Below, in pieces: positions 21,496-29,477 of a stretch of DNA of 30,495 bases. The translations under genes and the position numbers were made by a program. Within the stretch, counting starts at the first letter, position 1. The number at the start of each line of letters is the position of its first letter. This DNA comes from Candidatus Moraniibacteriota bacterium. Lineage in GTDB: Bacteria; Patescibacteriota; Minisyncoccia; Moranbacterales; UBA2206. The stretch is from contig JAHFOP010000004.1 of assembly GCA_023261605.1 (NCBI GenBank), positions 6,121-36,615 of the forward strand. The letters run 5' to 3'. The notes beneath the pieces are model-generated. The model searched no databases and was not told the origin of the DNA. It worked only from the letters and a program-made list of their open reading frames with translations.

Positions 21496-21864
21496 ATGGA
21501 TCAAAAATTGCCAAGCTCGGAAATTATGAAAAGGTTGATGCGGATCTGCCCGAAGGCGAAAATTATTTTGCATATTGACCTTGAGCGCTGGGCGGTCGTG
21601 CTGCCAAAAACTGCTTATATGGATAATGGGTCGGCCCTTATTCCATCACGCTTTACCGAGGAAACGCCTGATTTAGCCATTGAAAAAGCATGGAAAATTT
21701 TGTCTGATCCCCAGGTCATTATTCTTGCAAAATGGGAGGTGCTTTCGGAGACCATAATGGTCTTGCGATGGAACAATCACTTTGATGATTGGGAAAACTC
21801 GCCGGAGCCGAAAATACCGATATACAATCTGGCCAAATATCGTCCAAAGGATAAAGATGCTTGA
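21496..21864 (+). CDS. orphan soluble protein, unknown function
   Basis: 122 residues; no family recognised. There is no signal, membrane helix or cysteine pair (one Cys only, at 18). The N-terminal part alternates predicted strands (KAKIILHIDLERWAVVLP), and the middle has a helix (DLAIEKAWKILSD) before further strands with several Trp; the pattern suggests a compact alpha/beta domain. The start is certain from AGGAGG five bases upstream. It is a monocistron with its own structured leader and strong terminator, like the zinc-ribbon gene before it. Confidence 0.75.
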   Translation: MDQKLPSSEIMKRLMRICPKAKIILHIDLERWAVVLPKTAYMDNGSALIPSRFTEETPDLAIEKAWKILSDPQVIILAKWEVLSETIMVLRWNNHFDDWENSPEPKIPIYNLAKYRPKDKDA

Positions 21865-21881
21865 GCAGCATTTTCTCTTTG

Positions 21882-21923
21882 AATCAGGATTTCACGTTTC
21901 GCCGTGGATCCTGATTTTTTTTT
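21882..21923 (+). terminator. terminator of the 21496 gene
   Basis: Stem AATCAGGAT / ATCCTGATT (21882-21890 and 21908-21916), with an inner CAC/GTG pairing, then nine T. Confidence 0.9.
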
Positions 21924-21952
21924 GCCGAAAGGCTGTTTTGGAAGTAAAATGG

Positions 21953-22006
21953 ATGTAAGTAATTTCAGCCAGAGGCTGATCCGCCTAGGGCGGAAATTGC
22001 TTACAT
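21953..22006. repeat. three-way-junction element upstream of DUF3800
   Basis: Outer 13-bp stem 21953-21965 / 21994-22006 (one G-U) encloses two GC-rich hairpins: CAGCC-AGA-GGCTG (21966-21978) and CCGCC-TAG-GGCGG (21981-21993). It ends 7 bases before the DUF3800 ATG, so it would be the 5' leader of that mRNA. The inner part resembles dispersed REP-like palindromes that I associate with Patescibacteria. Candidate structured RNAs have been reported beside DUF3800 genes; whether this is one is inference. Confidence 0.65.
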
Positions 22007-22013
22007 AAAAAGT

Positions 22014-22652
22014 ATGGCCTACATCTTTTTAGATGAAAGTGGAGATTTAGGATTTGATTCCAAGAAAAAATCCTCGAAATATTTCGTGGTTACTTTTTTG
22101 TTCGTTGATAATAAGGGTCCAGTGGAGAAGGTGATTAAGAAGGTTGCCAGAAATCTTAGTAAGAGAGAATTGAAAAAACATGTTGGGGTTTTGCATGCAT
22201 GCAAAGAAAAACCAAAAACAATTGTGAAAACGTTGGGGCTGCTGAATGAAAAAAACATTTCAATTCTTTCAATCTATCTTAACAAATCAAAAGTATACAC
22301 CAAGCTCAAGGATGAAAAGCATGTCCTGTATAATTACGTTTCTAATATTTTACTAGACAGAATTTTTACAAAAAAGCTTATCCCTTTGGATTCACCCATA
22401 ACGTTGGTGGCATCCAGAAGAGAGACAAATAAATTCCTTAATAATAATTTCAAGAATTATTTGAAGCAACAAGTGAAGAATAATCATCAGTTGGACATCC
22501 ATGTGGAAATAAAAACACCTGAGAGCGAAAAATGCTTGCAGGCGGTGGATTTCATCTGTCGGGCGATTTATAAGAAGCGGGAGCTTGGAGACGAAAGCTA
22601 TTATAACTTGATCAGTCAGCGGGTTATCGAAGAGAGTCCACTGTTTCCCTAA
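22014..22652 (+). CDS. DUF3800 protein (RNase H-fold nuclease-like)
   Basis: 212 residues. The N-terminal strand carries LDESGD (residues 6-11; D7, E8 and D11 acidic), the hallmark of DUF3800, with YFVVTFLFV as the next strands. A C-terminal LQAVDFICRAIYKKRE (about 180-195) gives the distal conserved acidic position. The fold is related to RNase H/retroviral integrase, so metal-dependent cleavage of nucleic acid is likely but not shown. The gene is flanked by two structured elements (21953-22006 and 22662-22708) and heads the defence-like region. DUF3800 genes are frequent in mobile and defence islands. Confidence 0.85.
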   Translation: MAYIFLDESGDLGFDSKKKSSKYFVVTFLFVDNKGPVEKVIKKVARNLSKRELKKHVGVLHACKEKPKTIVKTLGLLNEKNISILSIYLNKSKVYTKLKDEKHVLYNYVSNILLDRIFTKKLIPLDSPITLVASRRETNKFLNNNFKNYLKQQVKNNHQLDIHVEIKTPESEKCLQAVDFICRAIYKKRELGDESYYNLISQRVIEESPLFP

Positions 22653-22661
22653 AAAACAAAA

Positions 22662-22708
22662 CCTTATGCGCTATTTGCGAGGAACCATCCGGAACCCCAC
22701 GCATAAGG
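22662..22708. other. long hairpin downstream of DUF3800
   Basis: Perfect 9-bp stem CCTTATGCG (22662-22670) / CGCATAAGG (22700-22708) around a 29-base loop that holds a direct repeat GGAACC (22681-22686 and 22691-22696). No T run follows, so it is not a standard terminator. It lies 10 bases after the DUF3800 stop. Confidence 0.5.
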
Positions 22709-22961
22709 AATTTACTTGTCATATAGAGATACTACCACAGAATGTCAAATATTTCAAGGGGATCCATAATTGAGGCAAAAAATGGCTAGATTGGCTTAAA
22801 ATGAGAGAAAAGAGTAGAATGGGAAGTAGGACAAAGCATTGCATAGCATGCTACGTAGCAAAAAATTTGGCGGATATAAAAAGTCAAAATAGGAAATATT
22901 GGATGTTTAATTATATTGGACTGGATAACTTGCCACATTTCGTGGTTTATAGGGAATAGTT
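22709..22961. other. gene-poor stretch before the defence-like operon
   Basis: No recognised gene. An interrupted palindrome (22839-22861; TTGC / GCAA outer arms, TAGCATGCTA core) lies here. A 52-codon open frame (22801-22959) ends 2 bases before the next ATG, but has no Shine-Dalgarno or family match. No convincing promoter box was found, though the operon's promoter must lie here or farther upstream. Confidence 0.5.
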
Positions 22962-23297
22962 ATGGCGATAAATATAAATCTAAATGGAGAAGCAATAAAA
23001 GAAGCGAGGAAGCTTTTGGAATACCCTCCATATTTAATCTTTGTTTTTATTGGATTGATATTTGTTTTTGTTTCTCTTATTTGGGACAACAATTTTTATC
23101 AAGTTTGGATATTTTTATTGTATGCCGTATTTGGATCAATCTGGAGATATATCGAAAAAGACATGATGAGTGGTATTCAAAAATTGATTAAAGAAGAAAA
23201 AAACATGAATATTGCTAATTTATCTGTTATTTCTATATATCACATAGGAAATCTTGTCTTGTTGTTTGCGTTGTTTAAATTTCTTAAATTAGCATAG
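22962..23297 (+). CDS. small membrane protein heading the defence-like operon
   Basis: 111 residues; no family recognised. Three hydrophobic helices (about 24-42, 45-62 and 88-108) are predicted, with a short charged N-terminus and a basic/acidic loop (KDMMSGIQKLIKEEKNMN). It is not secreted and has no catalytic motif visible. The stop is 2 bases before the restriction-enzyme start, so translation is probably coupled. Small membrane proteins in defence operons often act as effectors or anchors; that is the best guess here, not evidence. Confidence 0.7.
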   Translation: MAININLNGEAIKEARKLLEYPPYLIFVFIGLIFVFVSLIWDNNFYQVWIFLLYAVFGSIWRYIEKDMMSGIQKLIKEEKNMNIANLSVISIYHIGNLVLLFALFKFLKLA

Positions 23298-23299
23298 TT

Positions 23300-26020
23300 A
23301 TGCCACTATCATGGAACGAAATTAAATCACGAGCAATTACATTTTCCAAAGAATGGGAAAGTGAAAGTTCGGAAGATGCTGAAGCTAAATCTTTTTGGGA
23401 CGGATTTTTTGATGTTTTCGGTCTTACAAGAAGGAGACTAGCTGGTTTCGAAGTACAGGTGAAAAAATATGGAGGCAATCAAGGGTTTATTGATTTGTTC
23501 TGGCCGGGGATGTTGCTTGTTGAACATAAGTCAAAAGGAAGAGATCTTAACAAAGCTTATTCTCAAGCAATAGATTATTTTCCTGGAATCAAAGAAAGAG
23601 ATTTACCAAAATATATAATTGTCTCTGATTTTGAAAAAATTAAATTATTCGACTTGGAGGAAAATACCGAGCAAGAATTTTTATTGAAAGATTTGCACAA
23701 GAAAGTTCATCTATTTGATTTTATCGCTGGCTACAAGAAACAGGAATATAAAGAAGAAGACGAGGTCAATATCAAGGCTGCGGAATTGATGGGAAAATTA
23801 TATGATGTCATGGTGGAGACTGGATATTCCGGACATGATCTTAATGTATTTTTGGTGCGAACTCTTTTTTGTTTATTCTCCGACGATGCGCGTATTTTCA
23901 ATCAAAACCAATTCCGTCGATATTTGGAAAATCGAACCAGCGAAGATGGAAGCGATACAGGAATGCATATAGCCACTTTGTTCCAGGTGATGAATACCGC
24001 TCCGGAAAATAGGCAGGCGACGCTGGACGAAGAATTATCTCAATTTCCCTATGTAAATGGCGGACTATTCGCCGAACAAATCATCGTTCCGTCTTTTAAT
24101 TCGGAGATGAGACATCGCCTCATTGAAGCTTGTGCTTTCAACTGGTCAAAAATTTCCCCAGCGATTTTTGGTTCGCTTTTTCAGTCTGTTATGGATAAGG
24201 AAGCTCGGCGTCACTTAGGTGCGCATTATACTTCCGAGAAAAATATTTTGAAACTCATCAAGCCTCTTTTTCTGGATGATTTATACGCAGAGCTGGAAGC
24301 TTGCGGAAAAAATATCAAAAAACTCAACGAGCTTCATGAAAAAATTTCCAAGCTTAAATTTCTTGACCCGGCCTGTGGTTGTGGAAACTTTTTGATTATC
24401 GCTTATCGCGAATTGAGGCTTTTGGAAATGGAGCTTCTGAAAAGAAGATTAGGACAAGTGGTTTTGGGTTTTGGAGTGGAAAGTTATATCAGGATTAAAC
24501 CAGAGCAGTTTTTCGGGATTGAAATTGACGAATTTCCGGCGCGTATCGCACAAACGGCAATGTGGCTGATGGATCATCAGATGAATGAGATAGCCAGTGA
24601 AACATTCGGGCAAAATATAATTGATCTTCCTCTCGGCAAGGGCGCGACAATTGTTGATAAGAATGCATTACAAGAAAACTGGGAAGGAATTGTGCCTAAG
24701 AATGAATTGTCATATATTTTGGGAAACCCGCCGTTTATTGGCCACCACCTGCAAAATAAAGAGCAAAAAGAAGATTTACATCTTGTTTTAAAAGGTATTA
24801 AGGCAGCTGGAGTCATGGATTATGTGTCAGCTTGGTACGTTAAAGCGGCTGAATACATCCAGGGTTCCAAAATTAAAGTTGCGTTTGTATCAACAAACTC
24901 TATTTCTCAAGGAGAGCAAGTTGGTATTCTATGGCGCTATTTATTCGATAAATTTAAAATAAAAATTCACTTTGCGCACAGAACATTTAAATGGGTCAAT
25001 GAGGCAAGAGGGAAAGCGGCTGTATATTGTGTAATTATTGGTTTCGCTAATTTCGATACAGATAAAAAATATCTGTATGAATATGAAAACATAGCTGGAG
25101 AGCCGCACGAGATCAAGGCAAAAAACATCAATCCATATCTCATTGATGCGGAGGATATTTTGTTGGAAAACAGGTCAAATCCGATTTGTGATGTTCCGGA
25201 AATGATATATGGAAGCAAACCAACTGATGGCGGAAATTTCTTGATGACGGATGAAGAAAAAAACAGCTTTCTTCAGAAAGAACCGAGGGCGGAAAAATTT
25301 CTGCACCCATTTATCAGTGCTAAAGAATTCCTGAATAATGAAAAAAGATGGTGTCTGTGGCTGGTGGATGCGAATCCAGAGGAGCTGCGCAACCTTCCTG
25401 AAGTTATGAGAAAAGTTCAGGCCGTCAAAGAATTTCGAGAAAAGAGCGTAGCTGCTACGACAAGAAATTATCCACACCACACCTTGTTTAGGCAAGTTAC
25501 TCAGCCAAAATCAGATTACATTTTGGTGCCAAGTACAACTTCAGAGAATCGAAAATATATACCCATGGGATTTCTATCAAAAGACATAATTTTAAGTAAC
25601 GCGTCTTTTTCTATACCGGATGCTACACCATACCACCTCGGAGTTTTAGAAAGTGAAATGCATATGGCCTGGGCTGGTCATGTTTGTGGAAGATTAGAAA
25701 GTCGTTTTCGTTATTCAAAAGACATTGTGTATAATAATTTCCCTTGGCCAGAAAGTCCGAGTGAAGAAAAAGTGAAAGCAGTTGAAAAAGCGGCGCAAGA
25801 TATTTTGGATGCGCGCGCAAAATATCCGGATAGTTCCTTGGCTGATCTCTACGACCCGCTTACGATGCCGGCCGATCTCGTGAAAGCTCATCAAAACCTC
25901 GATAGTGCGGTGGATAGCACCTATGGTAAAAGAACATTTAAGACAGAGGCAGAGAGAATGGAGTTTTTGTTTGAGTTGTATGAGAAATATATGAGTCCGT
26001 TGATCCATAAAGTTAACTAA
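23300..26020 (+). CDS. MmeI-like (type IIL) fused restriction endonuclease-methyltransferase
   Basis: 906 residues. The N-terminal PD-(D/E)XK nuclease has D65-x9-E75-x-K77 (FIDLFWPG then VEHK), the same spacing as in MmeI. A helical linker (about 155-300) leads to an N6-adenine methyltransferase: motif X GAHYTSEKN (307-315), motif I FLDPACGCGNF (354-364), and motif IV NPPF (476-479). The C-terminal part (about 620-860) should be the target-recognition domain. MmeI is 919 residues, so this is full length. Such enzymes methylate one strand and cut at a distance using a single chain. The recognition sequence cannot be read here. It is the second gene of the compact operon; TrlF-like follows after 6 bases. 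Confidence 0.92.
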   Translation: MPLSWNEIKSRAITFSKEWESESSEDAEAKSFWDGFFDVFGLTRRRLAGFEVQVKKYGGNQGFIDLFWPGMLLVEHKSKGRDLNKAYSQAIDYFPGIKERDLPKYIIVSDFEKIKLFDLEENTEQEFLLKDLHKKVHLFDFIAGYKKQEYKEEDEVNIKAAELMGKLYDVMVETGYSGHDLNVFLVRTLFCLFSDDARIFNQNQFRRYLENRTSEDGSDTGMHIATLFQVMNTAPENRQATLDEELSQFPYVNGGLFAEQIIVPSFNSEMRHRLIEACAFNWSKISPAIFGSLFQSVMDKEARRHLGAHYTSEKNILKLIKPLFLDDLYAELEACGKNIKKLNELHEKISKLKFLDPACGCGNFLIIAYRELRLLEMELLKRRLGQVVLGFGVESYIRIKPEQFFGIEIDEFPARIAQTAMWLMDHQMNEIASETFGQNIIDLPLGKGATIVDKNALQENWEGIVPKNELSYILGNPPFIGHHLQNKEQKEDLHLVLKGIKAAGVMDYVSAWYVKAAEYIQGSKIKVAFVSTNSISQGEQVGILWRYLFDKFKIKIHFAHRTFKWVNEARGKAAVYCVIIGFANFDTDKKYLYEYENIAGEPHEIKAKNINPYLIDAEDILLENRSNPICDVPEMIYGSKPTDGGNFLMTDEEKNSFLQKEPRAEKFLHPFISAKEFLNNEKRWCLWLVDANPEELRNLPEVMRKVQAVKEFREKSVAATTRNYPHHTLFRQVTQPKSDYILVPSTTSENRKYIPMGFLSKDIILSNASFSIPDATPYHLGVLESEMHMAWAGHVCGRLESRFRYSKDIVYNNFPWPESPSEEKVKAVEKAAQDILDARAKYPDSSLADLYDPLTMPADLVKAHQNLDSAVDSTYGKRTFKTEAERMEFLFELYEKYMSPLIHKVN

Positions 26021-26026
26021 AAGATT

Positions 26027-29000
26027 ATGAATACAGAAAAAGAACAAGAATACTCAAGAGGATCGGAATGGCGTAAGTGGGATTTGCAAGTGCAGACAAT
26101 TCTTGATGACGGATATATTTCAATAGATAAATATTGGAATGAATTAAAAAAGGAATTTCCAGAAAAATGCAAAGAATTAATATCAGTTATTGGAACAGAA
26201 GATTTAATCAAAAAATATGATTCGAAAGAGTACTTTTTTACAGATACTGTAGATAATGAAAAAATAAGAGCAATAAATTATGCAAAATTATTTTTGAGCT
26301 ATTTAGATATATTTATCAGTAATTCAGGAGCAGTTTGCATAACTGATCATAATTACGAACATAATTATTTGCTCGATTCTCTCTATAAGGAGTCAGAAAA
26401 GACCAAAACTAAAATTATTCCTGGGGTTGAAGTGAATATTCAGGGTGTTCATATGCTTGTTTTGTTTGGAGATATGCCTTATGGAAAATCTAGTTATTCT
26501 GAGGGAATTAAAACTTTTTTAGCGAAGCTAAATATAAACAATCATAAATCCGATGGCGTACTTACAGTTTCAAATAAAAGTTATGCCGATGTTGTTGATG
26601 AGATAAAAAAAATCGGAGCGATTTGTATTTACCCTCATTGTAATTCTGATAATGGACTATTTCAGGAGCGAGGAAAGACAGACAGGACACATCTATCTGA
26701 TCAATTTAATTGTCTTAATTTAAATATTTTACAATCAAAAAATAAAGATTCTGCAAATAAAACTGCGGAATATATTTCTTCTAAATCTAATTTGAAATCA
26801 GAGTTTGTTTTTACGCTTGGAAGTGATGCGCGATCATTGAAGGATGTATTAGGGTCTGATGAAGGTGAGAATCATTGTTGGATAAAAGCTGATCCAACTT
26901 TCGACGGATTAAGGCAGATAATTTATGAACGGATGGATAGGGTTTTTATTGGGGATGAGCCGCCTGTTTTAGGAAGGGTTGATGCTAATAAAACAAAATA
27001 TATAGATTCTTTAAAAATAGATCAGAAGAATACTTACAATGGCAAGCAAGGAATTTGGTTTAAAGATGTAAACATTAAATTTAATAATGAGCTTGTAGCG
27101 ATCATTGGAAACAAGGGAAGTGGGAAAAGCGCATTGTCTGATATTATAGGTGTTCTTGGGCACACGCATAATGCAGGTATCAGACATGCAGACCTTACAT
27201 TTTTAAATAATGATAAAGAAAAAAGATTTCGAAAAAAAGGATTTGCAGAAAATTTTGAAGCCGAATTGATATGGAGAGATGGGAGTGGAGAAGGTGTTAA
27301 GGTATCATTGGATAAAGATATAGATCTTAATGAGGCGGAAAAATTGAAATATTTGCCTCAAAACTTTTTTGAATCAATCACTAATAAACTGGATAATTCT
27401 GGTTTTGATAAAACATTAAAGAGTGTGATCTTCTTGCACATTTCAAGAGCTGACAGGCTTGGATTTTCCACATTTGAAGAATTGGAGAAAGAAAAAAGAA
27501 AAAATATAGAATCCGACCTTGCGATTCTAAAAAAAGAACTACATGATATTTCTGGAAAAATTATAGATCTTGAAAAGAAAGGACATCCAGACTACAAGGA
27601 AAGCTTGAATAGTCTAATTGAAGAAAAACAAAATGAGCTTAATGAGCATGAAAAAAATAAGCCGCCAGAAATAAAGGACCCCTCTAAGAAAAAATTCTTA
27701 ACAAAAGATACAAAAAAGGAAAAGCAACTTGAACAGTTGAAAAAAATAAATGAAAAAAGAGATGATGTTGCTGATAATATCAATGCCAAAAAGGAAGAAC
27801 TCGAACTTGCTACTATAGAAAAAGAAGATCTGAATCAAATGCACGTGGAGATTGCGAGATTTGAGATGCAGATTTCTAATTATATAAAACAAAATACAGA
27901 CAGGTTTGCAAAACGTAAATTAGATCTAGATAAAATAATTGAGCTTAAATTTAATTACTCCGCTTTAAAGTCAAAAATAAGGAAGAACGACGAACTTATT
28001 ATTGAGTTAAACAAATTACTGATTCCTAAATATTTAATTGATAATAATGCTTCACTCGACCAAATCTCGAAAGAAGATGCTTACAAAAATAGTCTTTTAG
28101 TTCAACAACAAAATCTACAAAATGAAATAGACAAGATTAAAAATGAATTATCAAAACCAGAAAGAGATTTTCAAGAATATAGAGAAAGATTGAAAATATG
28201 GGAAGATCAAAAGAAGATCATTGAAGGGTCCAAAAAAATTCCTGGCACTTATAAGTTTTATATTGAAGAGAGGGAATTTATTAACAAAAAGCTTGGAGCA
28301 AAATTAGATAAAATTAAGAAGGATCGGAATTTAAAAGCAGTTGAAATTTTTAGTAAGAAAAAAGAAATTATTGATCTGTATCGTATTTTCAAGGAATCTA
28401 TTGATAGTCAAATTTCCGCAGACAAGGAATTTGTAAAAAAATTCAAAATGGAGATATGTGCTGAATTTAAATTGGCAGCTGATTTTCCGGAAATGTTTCT
28501 AGGATATATAAACAAAACTAAAAGCGGTACTTTTAGAGGCGCGCAAGAGAGGCAAATCAAAGAAATTTTTGCAGAAAAAAATCTTCTCGAAAAAGATGAT
28601 GTCCTTGAAATTTTAAATACTATTATAGAGTATTTGCGACAAGATCAGCATCCTGAAATTAAGGAGGATAACAGGAAAAGAGAGATATCTGATCAAATTT
28701 ATAAAATCCAGGATTTTTATGACTTTATTTTCTCCTTGGAGTATCTAAGGCCAGTTTATGAGTTAAAACTAGATGGCAAAAATCTTAATGAACTTTCTCC
28801 TGGAGAGAAAGGCGCGTTGTTGCTAGTTTTTTACCTTATGATTGATAAAGAAGAAATACCATTAATCATCGACCAACCAGAGGATAATCTTGATAATAAG
28901 AGCGTCTTTCAGGTTTTAACGCATTTTATAAAAATTGCCAAAAAAAGAAGGCAAATATTCATTGTTACTCATAATCCAAATCTTGCAGTTGGAGCAGATG

Positions 29001-29170
29001 CTGAACAGATAGTGTATGTTGAGTTAGATAAGAAAAACAATAGATATGAATTTAAATATGAGCTTGGGTCTATTGAAAATTCAAATATAAACAAGCGAAT
29101 TGTTGAAGTTTTAGAAGGGACAATGCCGGCTTTTGATAAAAGAAAATTGAAATATTTACAAAATAATTAG
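26027..29170 (+). CDS. TrlF-type PHP-domain plus SMC-like AAA ATPase
   Basis: 1047 residues. The N-terminal PHP-like domain (about 10-310) carries RGSEWRKWDLQVQT (11-24), TDHN (106-109), GVEVN (133-137), YPHCN (202-206) and GSDAR (265-269). The ABC/SMC-type ATPase has Walker A GNKGSGKS (361-368), a coiled-coil middle (about 480-820), signature LSPGEKG (923-929), Walker B IIDQPEDN (947-954) and the switch histidine in VTHN. The usual HxH of PHP motif I is QxQ (Q21, Q23), so metal binding may be altered. TrlF-like proteins are found in defence islands; substrates are unproven. It is very A/T-rich compared with the ribosomal genes. Confidence 0.85.
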   Translation: MNTEKEQEYSRGSEWRKWDLQVQTILDDGYISIDKYWNELKKEFPEKCKELISVIGTEDLIKKYDSKEYFFTDTVDNEKIRAINYAKLFLSYLDIFISNSGAVCITDHNYEHNYLLDSLYKESEKTKTKIIPGVEVNIQGVHMLVLFGDMPYGKSSYSEGIKTFLAKLNINNHKSDGVLTVSNKSYADVVDEIKKIGAICIYPHCNSDNGLFQERGKTDRTHLSDQFNCLNLNILQSKNKDSANKTAEYISSKSNLKSEFVFTLGSDARSLKDVLGSDEGENHCWIKADPTFDGLRQIIYERMDRVFIGDEPPVLGRVDANKTKYIDSLKIDQKNTYNGKQGIWFKDVNIKFNNELVAIIGNKGSGKSALSDIIGVLGHTHNAGIRHADLTFLNNDKEKRFRKKGFAENFEAELIWRDGSGEGVKVSLDKDIDLNEAEKLKYLPQNFFESITNKLDNSGFDKTLKSVIFLHISRADRLGFSTFEELEKEKRKNIESDLAILKKELHDISGKIIDLEKKGHPDYKESLNSLIEEKQNELNEHEKNKPPEIKDPSKKKFLTKDTKKEKQLEQLKKINEKRDDVADNINAKKEELELATIEKEDLNQMHVEIARFEMQISNYIKQNTDRFAKRKLDLDKIIELKFNYSALKSKIRKNDELIIELNKLLIPKYLIDNNASLDQISKEDAYKNSLLVQQQNLQNEIDKIKNELSKPERDFQEYRERLKIWEDQKKIIEGSKKIPGTYKFYIEEREFINKKLGAKLDKIKKDRNLKAVEIFSKKKEIIDLYRIFKESIDSQISADKEFVKKFKMEICAEFKLAADFPEMFLGYINKTKSGTFRGAQERQIKEIFAEKNLLEKDDVLEILNTIIEYLRQDQHPEIKEDNRKREISDQIYKIQDFYDFIFSLEYLRPVYELKLDGKNLNELSPGEKGALLLVFYLMIDKEEIPLIIDQPEDNLDNKSVFQVLTHFIKIAKKRRQIFIVTHNPNLAVGADAEQIVYVELDKKNNRYEFKYELGSIENSNINKRIVEVLEGTMPAFDKRKLKYLQNN

Positions 29171-29179
29171 TATGAAAAT

Positions 29180-29473
29180 ATGAAAAACATAATTTGTGAA
29201 GCAATTAAGAATAGAAAGTTGTTGGAGTTTTATTATGATGGGCATCATCGTATCGTAGAACCATTCACTCTTGGAGTAAGCCATAAAAATAACGATGTTT
29301 TATCAGTCTATCAAGTTAGAGGAGGAAGCGAGAGCGGCAGCTCAAACCCTTGGCGTTTATTTAATTTGGAAGAGATTGAAAATATACGAATATCGGACGA
29401 ATTTTTTGCTGGTAGCCGAGAAGGATATAGAAAGGGTGATCCTAGAATGAGTGTAATACATTGCGAAATATAA
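29180..29473 (+). CDS. stand-alone WYL-like domain protein
   Basis: 97 residues, all one domain. The pattern of a short N-terminal helix (AIKNRKLLEFYYDG), RIVEPFTLGVS, the strand VLSVYQVRGG and NPWRLFNLEEIENIRIS matches WYL domains, which sense ligands (often nucleic acid ends or nucleotides) and control defence genes. There is no attached helix-turn-helix, so it probably works through a partner or as an adaptor. It lies 9 bases after the ATPase gene and 4 bases before the nuclease gene, consistent with a regulatory or sensing role in the operon. Confidence 0.7.
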   Translation: MKNIICEAIKNRKLLEFYYDGHHRIVEPFTLGVSHKNNDVLSVYQVRGGSESGSSNPWRLFNLEEIENIRISDEFFAGSREGYRKGDPRMSVIHCEI

Positions 29474-29477
29474 CCGA

